Under the pieces are notes generated by a model, which saw only the letters and a list, made by a program, of their open reading frames with translations, was not told where the DNA came from and searched no databases. Below are positions 1-13,079 of a stretch of 64,000 bases of DNA, in pieces. Both the position numbers and the translations under genes were made by a program. The stretch's first letter is position 1. Each line of letters opens with the position of its first letter. Origin of the DNA: Eurosta solidaginis (taxonomy: Eukaryota > Arthropoda > Insecta > Diptera > Tephritidae); assembly GCF_040869045.1 (NCBI RefSeq), contig NW_027137018.1, positions 1 to 64,000 on the forward strand. Direction: 5' to 3'.

Positions 1-1799
1 ACGAGAAACGGCAGACTAGGGTCGAGTAACCAAACAAATGCGTTTAAACAATTCGTACAGTATTTATCAATTTAACTCTAGAATTAAAGGATATACAACG
101 AGAAACAACGTTTGACAACCTTAAAACAGTTTTAATAACTATCTCAAAATTGTCGGCTCTGAATTGCAAACAACTGCTGAGTTATCTACTCAAATTTGTT
201 GAAACAAGACGACTTACGTATTTTAAACACTGCCTACCCCCTTTTGCCCGGTAAGCAAATAAAAAAAAAACGCAATATGTAGGCTGCATGAGAACGAGAC
301 GTCGAGTAACCAAAACAAATGCTTTTTAACAAATTCGTTACACGTTATTTATCAATTAACTCTAGAATTAAAGGAGATATACAACGAGAAACAACGTTTG
401 ACAACCTTTAAACAATTTTAATAACTATCTCAAAAATTGTCGCTCTGATGCAAACAACTGCTGAGTTATCTTCTCAAATTTGGTTGAACAAAACGACTTA
501 CGTATTTTAAACATGCTAACCTTTAGCCCGGTAAGCAAATTAAAAAAAAAAACGCAATATGTAGGCTACACGAGAACGGAGACGTCGAGTAACCAAAACA
601 AATGCGTTAAAACAAATTCGTACACGTTATTTATCAATTTAACTCTAGAATTAAAGGATATACAACGAGAAAACAACGTTTGACAACCTTTAAACAGTTT
701 AATAACTATCTCAAAAATTAATCGCTCTGGATGCAAACAACTGATGAGTTATCTACTCAAATATGTTGAACAAAACGACTTACGTATTTTAAACATGCCT
801 ACCTTTAGCCCGGTAAGCAAATTAAAAAAAAAAACGCAATATGTAGGCTACACGAGAACGGAGACGTCGAGTAACCAAAACAAATGCGTTAAACAAATTC
901 GTACACGTTATTTATCAATTTAACTCTAGAATTAAAGGATATACAACGAGAAACAACGTTTGACAACCTTTAAACAGTTTTAATAACTATCTCAAAATTA
1001 TCGCTCTGATGCAAACAACTGATGAGTTATCTACTTAAATTTGATGAACAAAACGACTTACGTATTTTAAACATGCTAACCTTTAGCCCGGTAAGCAAAT
1101 TAAAAAAAAAACGCAATATGTAGGCTACACGAGAACGGAGACGTCGAGTAACCAAAACAAATGCGTTAAACAAATTCGTACACGTTATTTATCAATTTAA
1201 CTCTTGAATTAAAGGATATACAACGAGAAACAACGTTTGACAACCTTTAAACAGTTTTAATAACTATCTCAAAAATTGTCGCTCTGATGCAAACAACTGA
1301 TGAGTTATCTACTTAAATTTGATGAACAAAACGACTTACGTATTTTAAACATGCTAACCTTTAGCCCGGTAAGCAAATTAAAAAAAAAAACGCAATATGT
1401 AGGCTACACAGAACGGAGACGTCGAGTAACCAAAACAAATGCGTTAAACAAATTCGTACACGTTATTTATCAATTTAACTCTAGAATTAAAGGGATATAC
1501 AACGAGAAACAACGTTTGACAACCTTTAAACAGTTTTAATAACTATATCAAAAATTATCGCTCTGATGCAAACAACTGATGAGTTATCTACTTAAATTTG
1601 ATGAACAAAACGACTTACGTATTTTAAACATGCTAACCTTTTAGCCCGGTAAGCAAATTAAAAAAAAAACGCAATATGTAGGCTACACGAGAACGGAGAC
1701 GTCGAGTAACCAAAACAAATGCGTTAAACAAATTCGTACACGTTATTTATCAATTTAACTCTAGAATTAAAGGATATACAACGAGAAACAACGTTTGAC

Positions 1800-4700
1800 A
1801 ACCTTTAAACAGTTTTAATAACTATCTCAAAAATTATCGCTCTGATGCAAACAACTGATGAGTTATCTACTTAAATTTGATGAACAAAACGACTTACGTA
1901 TTTTAAACATGCTAACCTTTAGCCCGGTAAGCAAATTAAAAAAAAAAAACGCAATATGTAGGCTACACGAGAACGGAGACGTCGAGTAACCAAAACAAAT
2001 GCGTTAAACAAATTCGTACACGTTATTTATCATTTAACTCTAGAATTAAAGGATATACAACGAGAAACAACGTTTGGCAACCTTTAAACAGTTTTAATAA
2101 CTATCTCAAAAATTATCGCTCTGATGCAAACAACTGATGAGTTATCTACTTAATATGATGAACAAAACGACTTACGTATTTTAAACATGCTAACCTTTAG
2201 CCAGGTAAGCAAATTAAAAAAAAAACGCAATATGTAGGCTACACGAGAACGAGACGTCGAGTAACCAAAACAAATGCGTTAAACAAATTCGTACACGTTA
2301 TTTATCAATTTAACTCTAGAATTAAAGGATATACAACGAGAAACAACGTTTGACAACCTTAAACAGTTTTAATAACTATCTCAAAAATTATCGCTCTGAT
2401 GCAAACAACTGATGAGTTATCTACTTAAAATTTGATGAACAAAACGACTTACGTATTTTAAACATGCTAACCTTTAGCCAGGTAAGCAAAATTAAAAAAA
2501 AAACCGCAATATGTAGGCTACACGAGAACGGAGACGTCGAGTAACCAAAACAAATGCGTTAAAACAAATTCGTACACGTTATTTATCAATTTAACTCTAG
2601 AATTAAAGGATATACAACGAGAACAACGTTTGACAACCTTTAAACAGTTTAATAACTATCTCAAAAATTATCGCTCTGATGCAACAACTGATGAGTTATC
2701 TACTTAAATATGATGAACAAAACGACTTACGTATTTTAAACATGCTAACCTTTAGCCCGGTAAGCAAATTAAAAAAAAAGCAATATGTAGGCTACACGAG
2801 AACGGAGACGTCGAGTAACCAAAACAAATGCGTTAAACAAATTCGTACACGTTATTTATCAATTTAACTCTAGAATTAAAGGATATACAACGAGAAACAA
2901 CGTTTGACAACCTTTAAACAGTTTTAATAACTATCTCAAAAATTATCGCTCTGATGCAAACAACTGATGAGTTATCTACTTAAATATGATGAACAAAACG
3001 ACTTACGTATTTTAAACATGCTACCTTTAGCCAGGTAAGCAAATTAAAAAAAAAACGCAATATGTAGGCTACACGAGAACGGAGACGTCGAGTAACCAAA
3101 ACAAATGCGTTAAAACAAATTCGTACACGTTATTTATCAAATTTACTCTAGAATTAAAGGATATACAACGAGAAACAACGTTTGACAACCTTTAAACAGT
3201 TTTAATAACTATCTCAAAATTATCGCTCTGATGCAAACAACTGATGAGTTATCTACTTAAATATGATGAACAAAACGACTTACGTATTTTAAACATGCTA
3301 ACCTTTAGCCAGGTAAGCAAATTAAAAAAAAAACGCAATATGTAGGCTACACGAGAACGGAGACGTCGAGTAACCAAAACAAATGCGTTAAACAAATTCG
3401 TACACGTTATTTATCAATTTAACTCTAGAATTAAAGGATATACAACGAGAAACAACGTTTGACAACCTTTAAACAGTTTTAATAACTATCTCAAAATTAT
3501 CGCTCTGATGCAAACAACTGATGAGTTATCTACTTAAATATGATGAACAAAACGACTTACGTATTTTAAACATGCTAACCTTTAGCCAGGTAAGCAAATT
3601 AAAAAAAAAAAACGCAATATGTAGGCTACACGAGAACGGAGACGTCGAGTAACCAAAAACAAATGCGTTAAAACAAATTCGTACACGTTATTTATCAATT
3701 TAACTCTAGAATTAAAGGATATACAACGAGAAACAACGTTTGACAAACCTTTAAACAGTTTTAATAACTATCTTCAAAAATTGTCGCTCTGATGCAAACA
3801 ACTGCTGAGTTATCTACTCAAATTTGTTGAACAAAACGACTTACGTATTTTTAAACATGCTAACCTTTAGCCGGTAAGCAAATTAAAAAAAAAACGCAAT
3901 ATGTAGGCTACACGAGAACGGAGGACGTCGAGTAACCAAAACAAATGCGTTAAACAAAATTCGTACACGTTATTTATCAATTTAACTCTAGAATTAAAGG
4001 ATATACAACGAGAAACAACGTTTGACAACCTTTAAAACAGTTTTAATAACTATCTCAAAAATTATCGCTCTGATGCAAACAACTGATGAGTTATCTACTT
4101 AAATATGATGAACAAAACGACTTACGTATTTTAAACATGCTAACCTTTAGCCAGGTAAGCAAATTAAAAAAAAAACGCAATATGTAGGCTACACGAGAAC
4201 GGAGACGTCGAGTAACCAAAAACAAATGCGTTAAACAAATTCGTACACGTTATTTATCAATTTAACTCTAGAATTAAAGTATATACAACGAGAAACAAAC
4301 GTTGACAACCTTTAAAACAGTTTTAATAACTATCTCAAAAATTGTCGCTCTGATGCAAACAACTGATGAGTTATCTACTTAAATTTGATGAACAAAACGA
4401 CTTACGTATTTTAAACATGCTAACCTTTAGCCCGGTAAGCAAATAAAAAAAAACGCAATATGTAGGCTACACGAGAACGGAGACGTCGAGTAACCAAAAC
4501 AAATGCGTTAAACAAATTCGTACACGTTATTTATCAATTTAACTCTAGAATTAAAGGATATACAACGAAAGAAACAACGTTTGACAACCTTTAAACAGTT
4601 TTAATAACTATCTCAAAAATTATCGCTCTGATGCAAACAACTGATGAGTTATCTACTTAAATATGATGAACAAAACGACTTACGTATTTTAAACATGCTA

Positions 4701-5300
4701 ACCTTTAGCCAGGTAAGCAAATTAAAAAAAAAACGCAATATGTAGGCTACACGAGAACGGAGACGTCGAGTAACCAAAACAAATGCGTTAAACAAATTCG
4801 TACACGTTATTTATCAATTTAACTCTAGAATTAAAGGATATACAACGAGAAACAACGTTTGACAACCTTTAAAACAGTTTTAATAACTATCTCAAAAATT
4901 ATCGCTCTGATGCAAACAACTGATGAGTTATCTACTTAAATATGATGAACAAAACGACTTACGTATTTTAAACATGCTAACCTTTAGCCAGGTAAGCAAA
5001 TAAAAAAAAAAACGCAATATGTAGGCTACACGAGAACGGAGACGTCGAGTAACCAAAACAATATGCGTTAAACAAATTCGTACACGTTATTTATCAATTA
5101 ACTCTAGAATTAAAGGATATACAACGAGAAACAACGTTTGACAAAAACAGTTTTAATAACTATCTCAAAAATTGTCGCTCTGATGCAAACAACTGATGAG
5201 TTATCTACTTAAATTTAATGAACAAAACGACTTACGTATTTTAAACATGCTAACCTTTAGCCAGGTAAGCAAATTAAAAAAAAAACGCAATATGTAGGCT
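1800..5300 (+). repeat. Partial, older copy of 24-monomer block A
   Basis: Private markers appear in the same order and spacing as in the next copy, offset by about 7,520 bp (27 monomers). They are cgtttggc at 2071 (9593 in the next copy), the missing-cg A-run before gcaatatg near 2775 (10300), the ctgctgag unit near 3802 (11325), aaagtatatac near 4279 (11794) and the 5-bp deletion at 5140 (12656). Directly after the deletion unit this copy lacks the next three monomers of block A (those carrying acgataaac, gtaagtaaatt/ggctatacg and gatgaaaac). The left edge lies between about 1.3 and 2.0 kb and cannot be set exactly. Confidence 0.75.
5140..5150 (+). repeat. Monomer variant with 5-bp deletion (1 of 4)
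   Basis: The usual gacaacctttaaacag reads gacaaaaacag, five bases shorter. It is linked to aatttaatgaac (G to A) about 75 bp downstream. It serves as a tag for block A. Confidence 0.9.
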
Positions 5301-7048
5301 ACACGAGAACGGAGACGTCGAGTAACCAAAACAAATGCGTTAAACAAATTCGTACACGTTATTTATCAATTTAACTCTAGATTAAAGGATATACAACGAG
5401 AAACAACGTTTGACAACCTTTAAACAGTTTAATAACTATCTCAAAAATTGTCGCTCTGATGCAAACAACTGCTGAGTTATCTACTCAAATTTGTTGAACA
5501 AAACGACTTACGTATTTTAAACATGCTAACCTTTAGCCAGGTAAGCAAATTTAAAAAAAAAACGCAATATGTAGGCTACACGAGAACGGAGGACGTCGAG
5601 TAACCAAAACAAATGCGTTTAACAAATTCGTACACGTTATTTATCAATTTAACTCTAGAATTAAAGGATATACAACGAGAAACAACGTTTGACAACCTTT
5701 AAACAGTTTTAATAACTATCTCAAAATTATCGCTCTGATGCAAACAACTGATGAGTTATCTACTTAAATTTGATGAACAAAACGACTTACGTATTTTAAA
5801 CATGCTAACCTTTAGCCAGGTAAGCAAATTAAAAAAAAAAACGCAATATGTAGGCTACACGAGAACGGAGACGTCGAGTAACCAAAACAAATGCGTTAAA
5901 CAAATTCGTACACGTTATTTATCAATTTAACTCTAGAATTAAAGGATATACAACGAGAAACAACGTTTGACAACCTTTAAACAGTTTTAATAACTATCTC
6001 AAAAATTATCGCTCTGATGCAAACAACTGATGAGTTATCTACTCAAATATGATGAACAAAACGACTTACGTATTTTAAACATGCTAACCTTTAGCCCGGT
6101 AAGCAAAATTAAAAAAAAAAAGCAATATGTAGGCTACACGAGAACGGAGACGTCGAGTAACCAAAACAAATGCGTTAAACAAATTCGTACACGTTATTTA
6201 TCAATTTAACTCTAGAATTAAAGGATATACAACGAGAAACAACGTTTGACAACCTTTAAACAGTTTTAATAACTATCTCAAAAATTATCGCTCTGATGCA
6301 AACAACTGATGAGTTATCTACTTAAATATGATGAACAAAACGACTTACGTATTTTAAACATGCTAACCTTTAGCCAGGTAAGCAAATTAAAAAAAAACGC
6401 AATATGTAGGCTACACGAGAACGGAGACGTCGAGTAACCAAAACAAATGCGTTAAACAAATTCGTACACGTTATTTATCAATTTAACTCTAGAATTAAAG
6501 GATATACAACGAGAAACAACGTTTGACAACCTTTAAACAGTTTTAATAACTATCTCAAAAATTATCGCTCTGATGCAAACAACTGATGAGTTATCTACTT
6601 AAATATGTTGAACAAAACGACTTACGTATTTTAAACATGCTAACCTTTAGCCAGGTAAGCAAATTAAACAAAAAAAAACGCAATATGTAGGCTACACGAG
6701 AACGGAGACGTCGAGTAAACCAAAACAAATGCGTTAAACCAAATTCGTACACGTTATTATCAATTTAACTCTAGAATTAAAGGATATACAACGAGAAACA
6801 ACGTTTGACAACCTTTAAACAGTTTAATAACTATCTCAAAAATTATCGCTCTGATGCAAACAACTGATGAGTTATCTACTTAAATATGATGAACAAAACG
6901 ACTTACGTATTTTTAAACATGCTAACCTTTAGCCAGGTAAGCAAATTAAAAAAAAAACGCAATATGTAGGCTACACGGGAACGGAGACGTCGAGTAACCA
7001 AAACAAATGCGTTAAAACAAATTCGTACACGTTATTTATCAATTTAAC
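5300..7048 (+). repeat. Shortened, rearranged derivative of block A
   Basis: The order of monomer types here matches block A with internal units missing. A ctgctgag unit (5468) followed by a ttgatg/ccagg unit resembles 8.8-9.1 kb. The next unit, with the missing-cg A-run (near 6115), matches 10.2 kb, so about three to four monomers appear deleted between them. The units up to 7.05 kb then match 10.5-11.3 kb. Indel noise makes the joints approximate. The simplest reading is loss by unequal exchange between monomers. Confidence 0.5.
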
Positions 7049-7920
7049 TCTAGAATTAAAGGATATACAACGAGAAACAACGTTTGACAACCTTTAAAAC
7101 AGTTTTAATAACTATCTCAAAAATTGTCGCTCTGATGCAAACAACTGCTGGAGTTATCTACTCAAATTTGTTGAACAAAACGACTTACGTATTTTAAACA
7201 TGCTAACCTTTAGCCGGTAAGCAAATTAAAAAAAAAAACGCAATATGTAGGCTACACGAGAACGGAGACGTCGAGTAACCAAAACAAATGCGTTAAACAA
7301 ATTCGTACACGTTATTTATCAATTTAACTCTAGAATTAAAGGATATACAACGAGAAACAACGTTTGACAACCTTTAAACAGTTTTAATAACTATCTCAAA
7401 AATTATCGCTCTGATGCAAACAACTGATGAGTTTATCTACTTAAATATGATGAACAAAACGACTTACGTATTTTAAACATGCTAACCTTTAGCCAGGTAA
7501 GCAAATTAAAAAAAAAAACGCAATATGTAGGCTACACGAGAACGGAGACGTCGAGTAACCAAAACAAATGCGTTAAACAAATTCGTACACGTATATTTAT
7601 CAATTTAACTCTAGAATTAAAGTATATACAACGAGAAACAACGTTTGACAAACCTTTAAACAGTTTTAATAACTATCTCAAAAATTATCGCTCTGATGCA
7701 AACAACTGATGGAGTTATCTACTTAAATTTGATGAACAAAACGACTTACGTATTTTAAACATGCTAACCTTTAGCCAGGTAAGCAAATTAAAAAAAAAAA
7801 ACGCAATATGTAGGCTACACGAGAACGGAGACGTCGAGTAACCAAAACAAATGCGTTAAACAAATTCGTACACGTTATTTATCAATTTAACTCTAGAATT
7901 AAAGGATATACAACGAGAAA

Positions 7921-8198
7921 CAACGTTTGACAACCTTTAAACAGTTTTAATAACTATCTCAAAAATTATCGCTCTGATGCAAACAACTGATGAGTTATCT
8001 ACTTAAATATGATGAACAAAACGACTTACGTATTTTAAACATGCTAACCTTTAGCCAGGTAAGCAAATTAAAAAAAAAACGCAATATGTAGGCTACACGA
8101 GAACGGAGACGTCGAGTAACCAAAACAAATGCGTTAAACAAATTCGTACACGTTATTTATCAATTTAACTCTAGAATTAAAGGATATACAACGAGAAA
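7921..8198 (+). repeat. Reference monomer (one 278-bp unit)
   Basis: This clean copy serves as a consensus. It has 117 A, 73 T, 49 C and 39 G, giving 31.7% GC and a strong A-over-T skew on this strand. In order it contains AACGTT (7922-7927), a short A-run, the ctgatgag segment, TACGTA (8027-8032), the ccaggtaagc segment (8055-8064), a run of ten A, GACGTC (8108-8113), an ACGT at 8150-8153, TCTAGA (8170-8175) and gaattaaagg. The restriction-type palindromes occur once per unit, so XbaI, SnaBI, AatII or AclI digestion should give a 278-bp ladder. No CENP-B-box-like sequence with the TTCG....A..CGGG spacing is present. The phase chosen for the unit boundary is arbitrary. Confidence 0.95.
8056..8174 (+). 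other. Splice-site-like pair in the reference monomer
   Basis: CAG|GTAAGC (8056-8064) fits the eukaryotic 5' splice-site consensus very well. 110 bases downstream, tttatcaatttaactctag ends in an AG after a T-rich stretch (8173-8174). The pair would define a 116-nt intron (8059-8174) and leave 162 nt per monomer. The 162 nt are a multiple of three, but I find stops in all three frames, so splicing would not create a long open frame. The site is present in every monomer, as caggtaagc or ccggtaagc. A match is not evidence of splicing. Confidence 0.2.
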
Positions 8199-11100
8199 CA
8201 ACGTTTGACAACCTTTAAACAGTTTTAATAACTATCTCAAAAATTGTCGCTCTGATGCAAACAACTGCTGAGTTATCTACTCAAATTTGTTGAACAAAAC
8301 GACTTACGTATTTTAAACATGCTAACCTTTAGCCCGGTAAGCAAATTAAAAAAAAAAACGCAATATGTAGGCTACACGAGAACGGAGACGTCGAGTAACC
8401 AAAACAAATGCGTTAAACAAATTCGTACACGTTATTTATCAATTTAACTCTAGAATTAAAGGATATACAACGAGAAACAACGTTTGACAACCTTTAAACA
8501 GTTTTAATAACTATCTCAAAAATTATCGCTCTGATGCAAACAACTGATGAGTTATCTACTTAAATATGATGAACAAAACGACTTACGTATTTTAAACATG
8601 CTAACCTTTAGCCAGGTAAGCAAATTAAAAAAAAAACGCAATATGTAGGCTACACGAGAACGGAGACGTCGAGTAACCAAAACAAATGCGTTAAACAAAT
8701 TCGTACACGTTATTTATCAATTTAACTCTAGAATTAAAGTATATACAACGAGAAACAACGTTTGACAACCTTTAAACAGTTTTAATAACTATCTCAAAAA
8801 TTGTCGCTCTGATGCAAACAACTGCTGAGTTATCTACTCAAATTTGTTGAACAAAACGACTTACGTATTTTAAACATGCTAACCTTTAGCCAGGTAAGCA
8901 AATTAAAAAAAAAACGCAATATGTAGGCTACACGAGAACGGAGACGTCGAGTAACCAAAACAAATGCGTTAAACAAATTCGTACACGTTATTTATCAATT
9001 TAACTCTAGAATTAAAGGATATACAACGAGAAACAACGTTTGACAACCTTTAAACAGTTTTAATAACTATCTCAAAAATTATCGCTCTGATGCAAACAAC
9101 TGATGAGTTATCTACTTAAATTTGATGAACAAAACGACTTACGTATTTTAAACATGCTAACCTTTAGCCAGGTAAGCAAATTAAAAAAAAAACGCAATAT
9201 GTAGGCTACACGAGAACGGAGACGTCGAGTAACCAAAACAAATGCGTTAAACAAATTCGTACACGTTATTTATCAATTTAACTCTAGAATTAAAGGATAT
9301 ACAACGAGAAACAACGTTTGACAACCTTTAAACAGTTTTAATAACTATCTCAAAAATTATCGCTCTGATGCAAACAACTGATGAGTTATCTACTTAAATT
9401 TGATGAACAAAACGACTTACGTATTTTAAACATGCTAACCTTTAGCCCGGTAAGCAAATTAAAAAAAAAACGCAATATGTAGGCTACACGAGAACGGAGA
9501 CGTCGAGTAACCAAAACAAATGCGTTAAACAAATTCGTACACGTTATTTATCAATTTAACTCTAGAATTAAAGGATATACAACGAGAAACAACGTTTGGC
9601 AACCTTTAAACAGTTTTAATAACTATCTCAAAAATTATCGCTCTGATGCAAACAACTGATGAGTTATCTACTTAAATATGATGAACAAAACGACTTACGT
9701 ATTTTAAACATGCTAACCTTTAGCCAGGTAAGCAAATTAAAAAAAAAACGCAATATGTAGGCTACACGAGAACGGAGACGTCGAGTAACCAAAACAAATG
9801 CGTTAAACAAATTCGTACACGTTATTTATCAATTTAACTCTAGAATTAAAGGATATACAACGAGAAACAACGTTTGACAACCTTTAAACAGTTTTAATAA
9901 CTATCTCAAAAATTATCGCTCTGATGCAAACAACTGATGAGTTATCTACTTAAATTTGATGAACAAAACGACTTACGTATTTTAAACATGCTAACCTTTA
10001 GCCAGGTAAGCAAATTAAAAAAAAAACGCAATATGTAGGCTACACGAGAACGGAGACGTCGAGTAACCAAAACAAATGCGTTAAACAAATTCGTACACGT
10101 TATTTATCAATTTAACTCTAGAATTAAAGGATATACAACGAGAAACAACGTTTGACAACCTTTAAACAGTTTTAATAACTATCTCAAAAATTATCGCTCT
10201 GATGCAAACAACTGATGAGTTATCTACTTAAATATGATGAACAAAACGACTTACGTATTTTAAACATGCTAACCTTTAGCCCGGTAAGCAAATTAAAAAA
10301 AAAGCAATATGTAGGCTACACGAGAACGGAGACGTCGAGTAACCAAAACAAATGCGTTAAACAAATTCGTACACGTTATTTATCAATTTAACTCTAGAAT
10401 TAAAGGATATACAACGAGAAACAACGTTTGACAACCTTTAAACAGTTTTAATAACTATCTCAAAAATTATCGCTCTGATGCAAACAACTGATGAGTTATC
10501 TACTTAAATATGATGAACAAAACGACTTACGTATTTTAAACATGCTAACCTTTAGCCAGGTAAGCAAATTAAAAAAAAAACGCAATATGTAGGCTACACG
10601 AGAACGGAGACGTCGAGTAACCAAAACAAATGCGTTAAACAAATTCGTACACGTTATTTATCAATTTAACTCTAGAATTAAAGGATATACAACGAGAAAC
10701 AACGTTTGACAACCTTTAAACAGTTTTAATAACTATCTCAAAAATTATCGCTCTGATGCAAACAACTGATGAGTTATCTACTTAAATATGATGAACAAAA
10801 CGACTTACGTATTTTAAACATGCTAACCTTTAGCCAGGTAAGCAAATTAAAAAAAAAACGCAATATGTAGGCTACACGAGAACGGAGACGTCGAGTAACC
10901 AAAACAAATGCGTTAAACAAATTCGTACACGTTATTTATCAATTTAACTCTAGAATTAAAGGATATACAACGAGAAACAACGTTTGACAACCTTTAAACA
11001 GTTTTAATAACTATCTCAAAAATTATCGCTCTGATGCAAACAACTGATGAGTTATCTACTTAAATATGATGAACAAAACGACTTACGTATTTTAAACATG

Positions 11101-12655
11101 CTAACCTTTAGCCAGGTAAGCAAATTAAAAAAAAAACGCAATATGTAGGCTACACGAGAACGGAGACGTCGAGTAACCAAAACAAATGCGTTAAACAAAT
11201 TCGTACACGTTATTTATCAATTTAACTCTAGAATTAAAGGATATACAACGAGAAACAACGTTTGACAACCTTTAAACAGTTTTAATAACTATCTCAAAAA
11301 TTGTCGCTCTGATGCAAACAACTGCTGAGTTATCTACTCAAATTTGTTGAACAAAACGACTTACGTATTTTAAACATGCTAACCTTTAGCCCGGTAAGCA
11401 AATTAAAAAAAAAACGCAATATGTAGGCTACACTGAGAACGGAGACGTCGAGTAACCAAAACAAATGCGTTAAACAAATTCGTACACGTTATTTATCAAT
11501 TTAACTCTAGAATTAAAGGATATACAACGAGAAACAACGTTTGACAACCTTTAAACAGTTTTAATAACTATCTCAAAAATTATCGCTCTGATGCAAACAA
11601 CTGATGAGTTATCTACTTAAATATGATGAACAAAACGACTTACGTATTTTAAACATGCTAACCTTTAGCCAGGTAAGCAAATTAAAAAAAAAACGCAATA
11701 TGTAGGCTACACGAGAACGGAGACGTCGAGTAACCAAAACAAATGCGTTAAACAAATTCGTACACGTTATTTATCAATTTAACTCTAGAATTAAAGTATA
11801 TACAACGAGAAACAACGTTTGACAACCTTTAAACAGTTTTAATAACTATCTCAAAAATTGTCGCTCTGATGCAAACAACTGATGAGTTATCTACTTAAAT
11901 TTGATGAACAAAACGACTTACGTATTTTAAACATGCTAACCTTTAGCCCGGTAAGCAAATTAAAAAAAAAAACGCAATATGTAGGCTACACGAGAACGGA
12001 GACGTCGAGTAACCAAAACAAATGCGTTAAACAAATTCGTACACGTTATTTATCAATTTAACTCTAGAATTAAAGGATATACAACGAGAAACAACGTTTG
12101 ACAACCTTTAAACAGTTTTAATAACTATCTCAAAAATTATCGCTCTGATGCAAACAACTGATGAGTTATCTACTTAAATATGATGAACAAAACGACTTAC
12201 GTATTTTAAACATGCTAACCTTTAGCCAGGTAAGCAAATTAAAAAAAAAACGCAATATGTAGGCTACACGAGAACGGAGACGTCGAGTAACCAAAACAAA
12301 TGCGTTAAACAAATTCGTACACGTTATTTATCAATTTAACTCTAGAATTAAAGGATATACAACGAGAAACAACGTTTGACAACCTTTAAACAGTTTTAAT
12401 AACTATCTCAAAAATTATCGCTCTGATGCAAACAACTGATGAGTTATCTACTTAAATATGATGAACAAAACGACTTACGTATTTTAAACATGCTAACCTT
12501 TAGCCAGGTAAGCAAATTAAAAAAAAAACGCAATATGTAGGCTACACGAGAACGGAGACGTCGAGTAACCAAAACAAATGCGTTAAACAAATTCGTACAC
12601 GTTATTTATCAATTTAACTCTAGAATTAAAGGATATACAACGAGAAACAACGTTT

Positions 12656-12666
12656 GACAAAAACAG
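12656..12666 (+). repeat. Monomer variant with 5-bp deletion (2 of 4)
   Basis: Same deletion and same linked aatttaatgaac variant as at 5140; 7,516 bp (27 monomers) from the first. Confidence 0.9.
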
Positions 12667-13064
12667 TTTTAATAACTATCTCAAAAATTGTCGCTCTGAT
12701 GCAAACAACTGATGAGTTATCTACTTAAATTTAATGAACAAAACGACTTACGTATTTTAAACATGCTAACCTTTAGCCCGGTAAGCAAATTAAAAAAAAA
12801 ACGCAATATGTAGGCTACACGAGAACGGAGACGTCGAGTAACCAAAACAAATGCGTTAAACAAATTCGTACACGTTATTTATCAATTTAACTCTAGAATT
12901 AAAGGATATACAACGATAAACAACGTTTGACAACCTTTAAACAGTTTTAATAACTATCTCAAAAATTTTCGCTCTGATGCAAACAACTGATGAGTTATCT
13001 ACTTAAATTTGATGAACAAAACGACTTACGTATTTTAAACATGCTAACCTTTAGCCCGGTAAGC

Positions 13065-13079
13065 AAAAAAAAAAAAAAA
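13065..13079 (+). repeat. A15 homopolymer replacing aaatt + A10
   Basis: Elsewhere the segment is gcaaatt followed by 8-12 A. Here both t are A, giving fifteen A in a row without a length change. Copy 3 of block A at 19,730 has the usual form, so this is private to copy 2. Confidence 0.85.

Larger units (their letters stand above)
1..7700 (+). repeat. Indel-rich left part of the array
   Basis: Nearly every monomer here carries one or more single-base insertions or deletions, mostly in homopolymers (extra or missing A, T, C or G). Density is highest in the first ~500 bp, for example at 10-20, 40-60, 160-170 and 225-245, and falls gradually until units become clean near 8 kb. Monomers to the right, up to ~39 kb, are almost free of such changes. 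The gradient looks like falling consensus quality towards a contig end rather than biological decay, because the changes are one-base and private to each unit. Monomer identity and orientation are unaffected. Confidence 0.75.

Noticed and set aside
480..7709. Open frames of 62-79 codons in the left 8 kb (480-683, 1300-1539, 2679-2867, 7479-7709)
   Set aside because: All are the same satellite monomer read past its usual stops because of one-base indels in a noisy stretch. There are no conserved lengths, no distinct start region and no neighbouring gene signals.
7978..8020. Box C/D snoRNA-like motifs (atgatga, ctga)
   Set aside because: A C-box match and CTGA tetramers exist, but there is no terminal stem and no sensible C-to-D spacing; expected by chance in this composition.
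7921..8198. CENP-B box
   Set aside because: The TTCG at 8143 is followed by bases that do not fit the A and CGGG positions of the motif.
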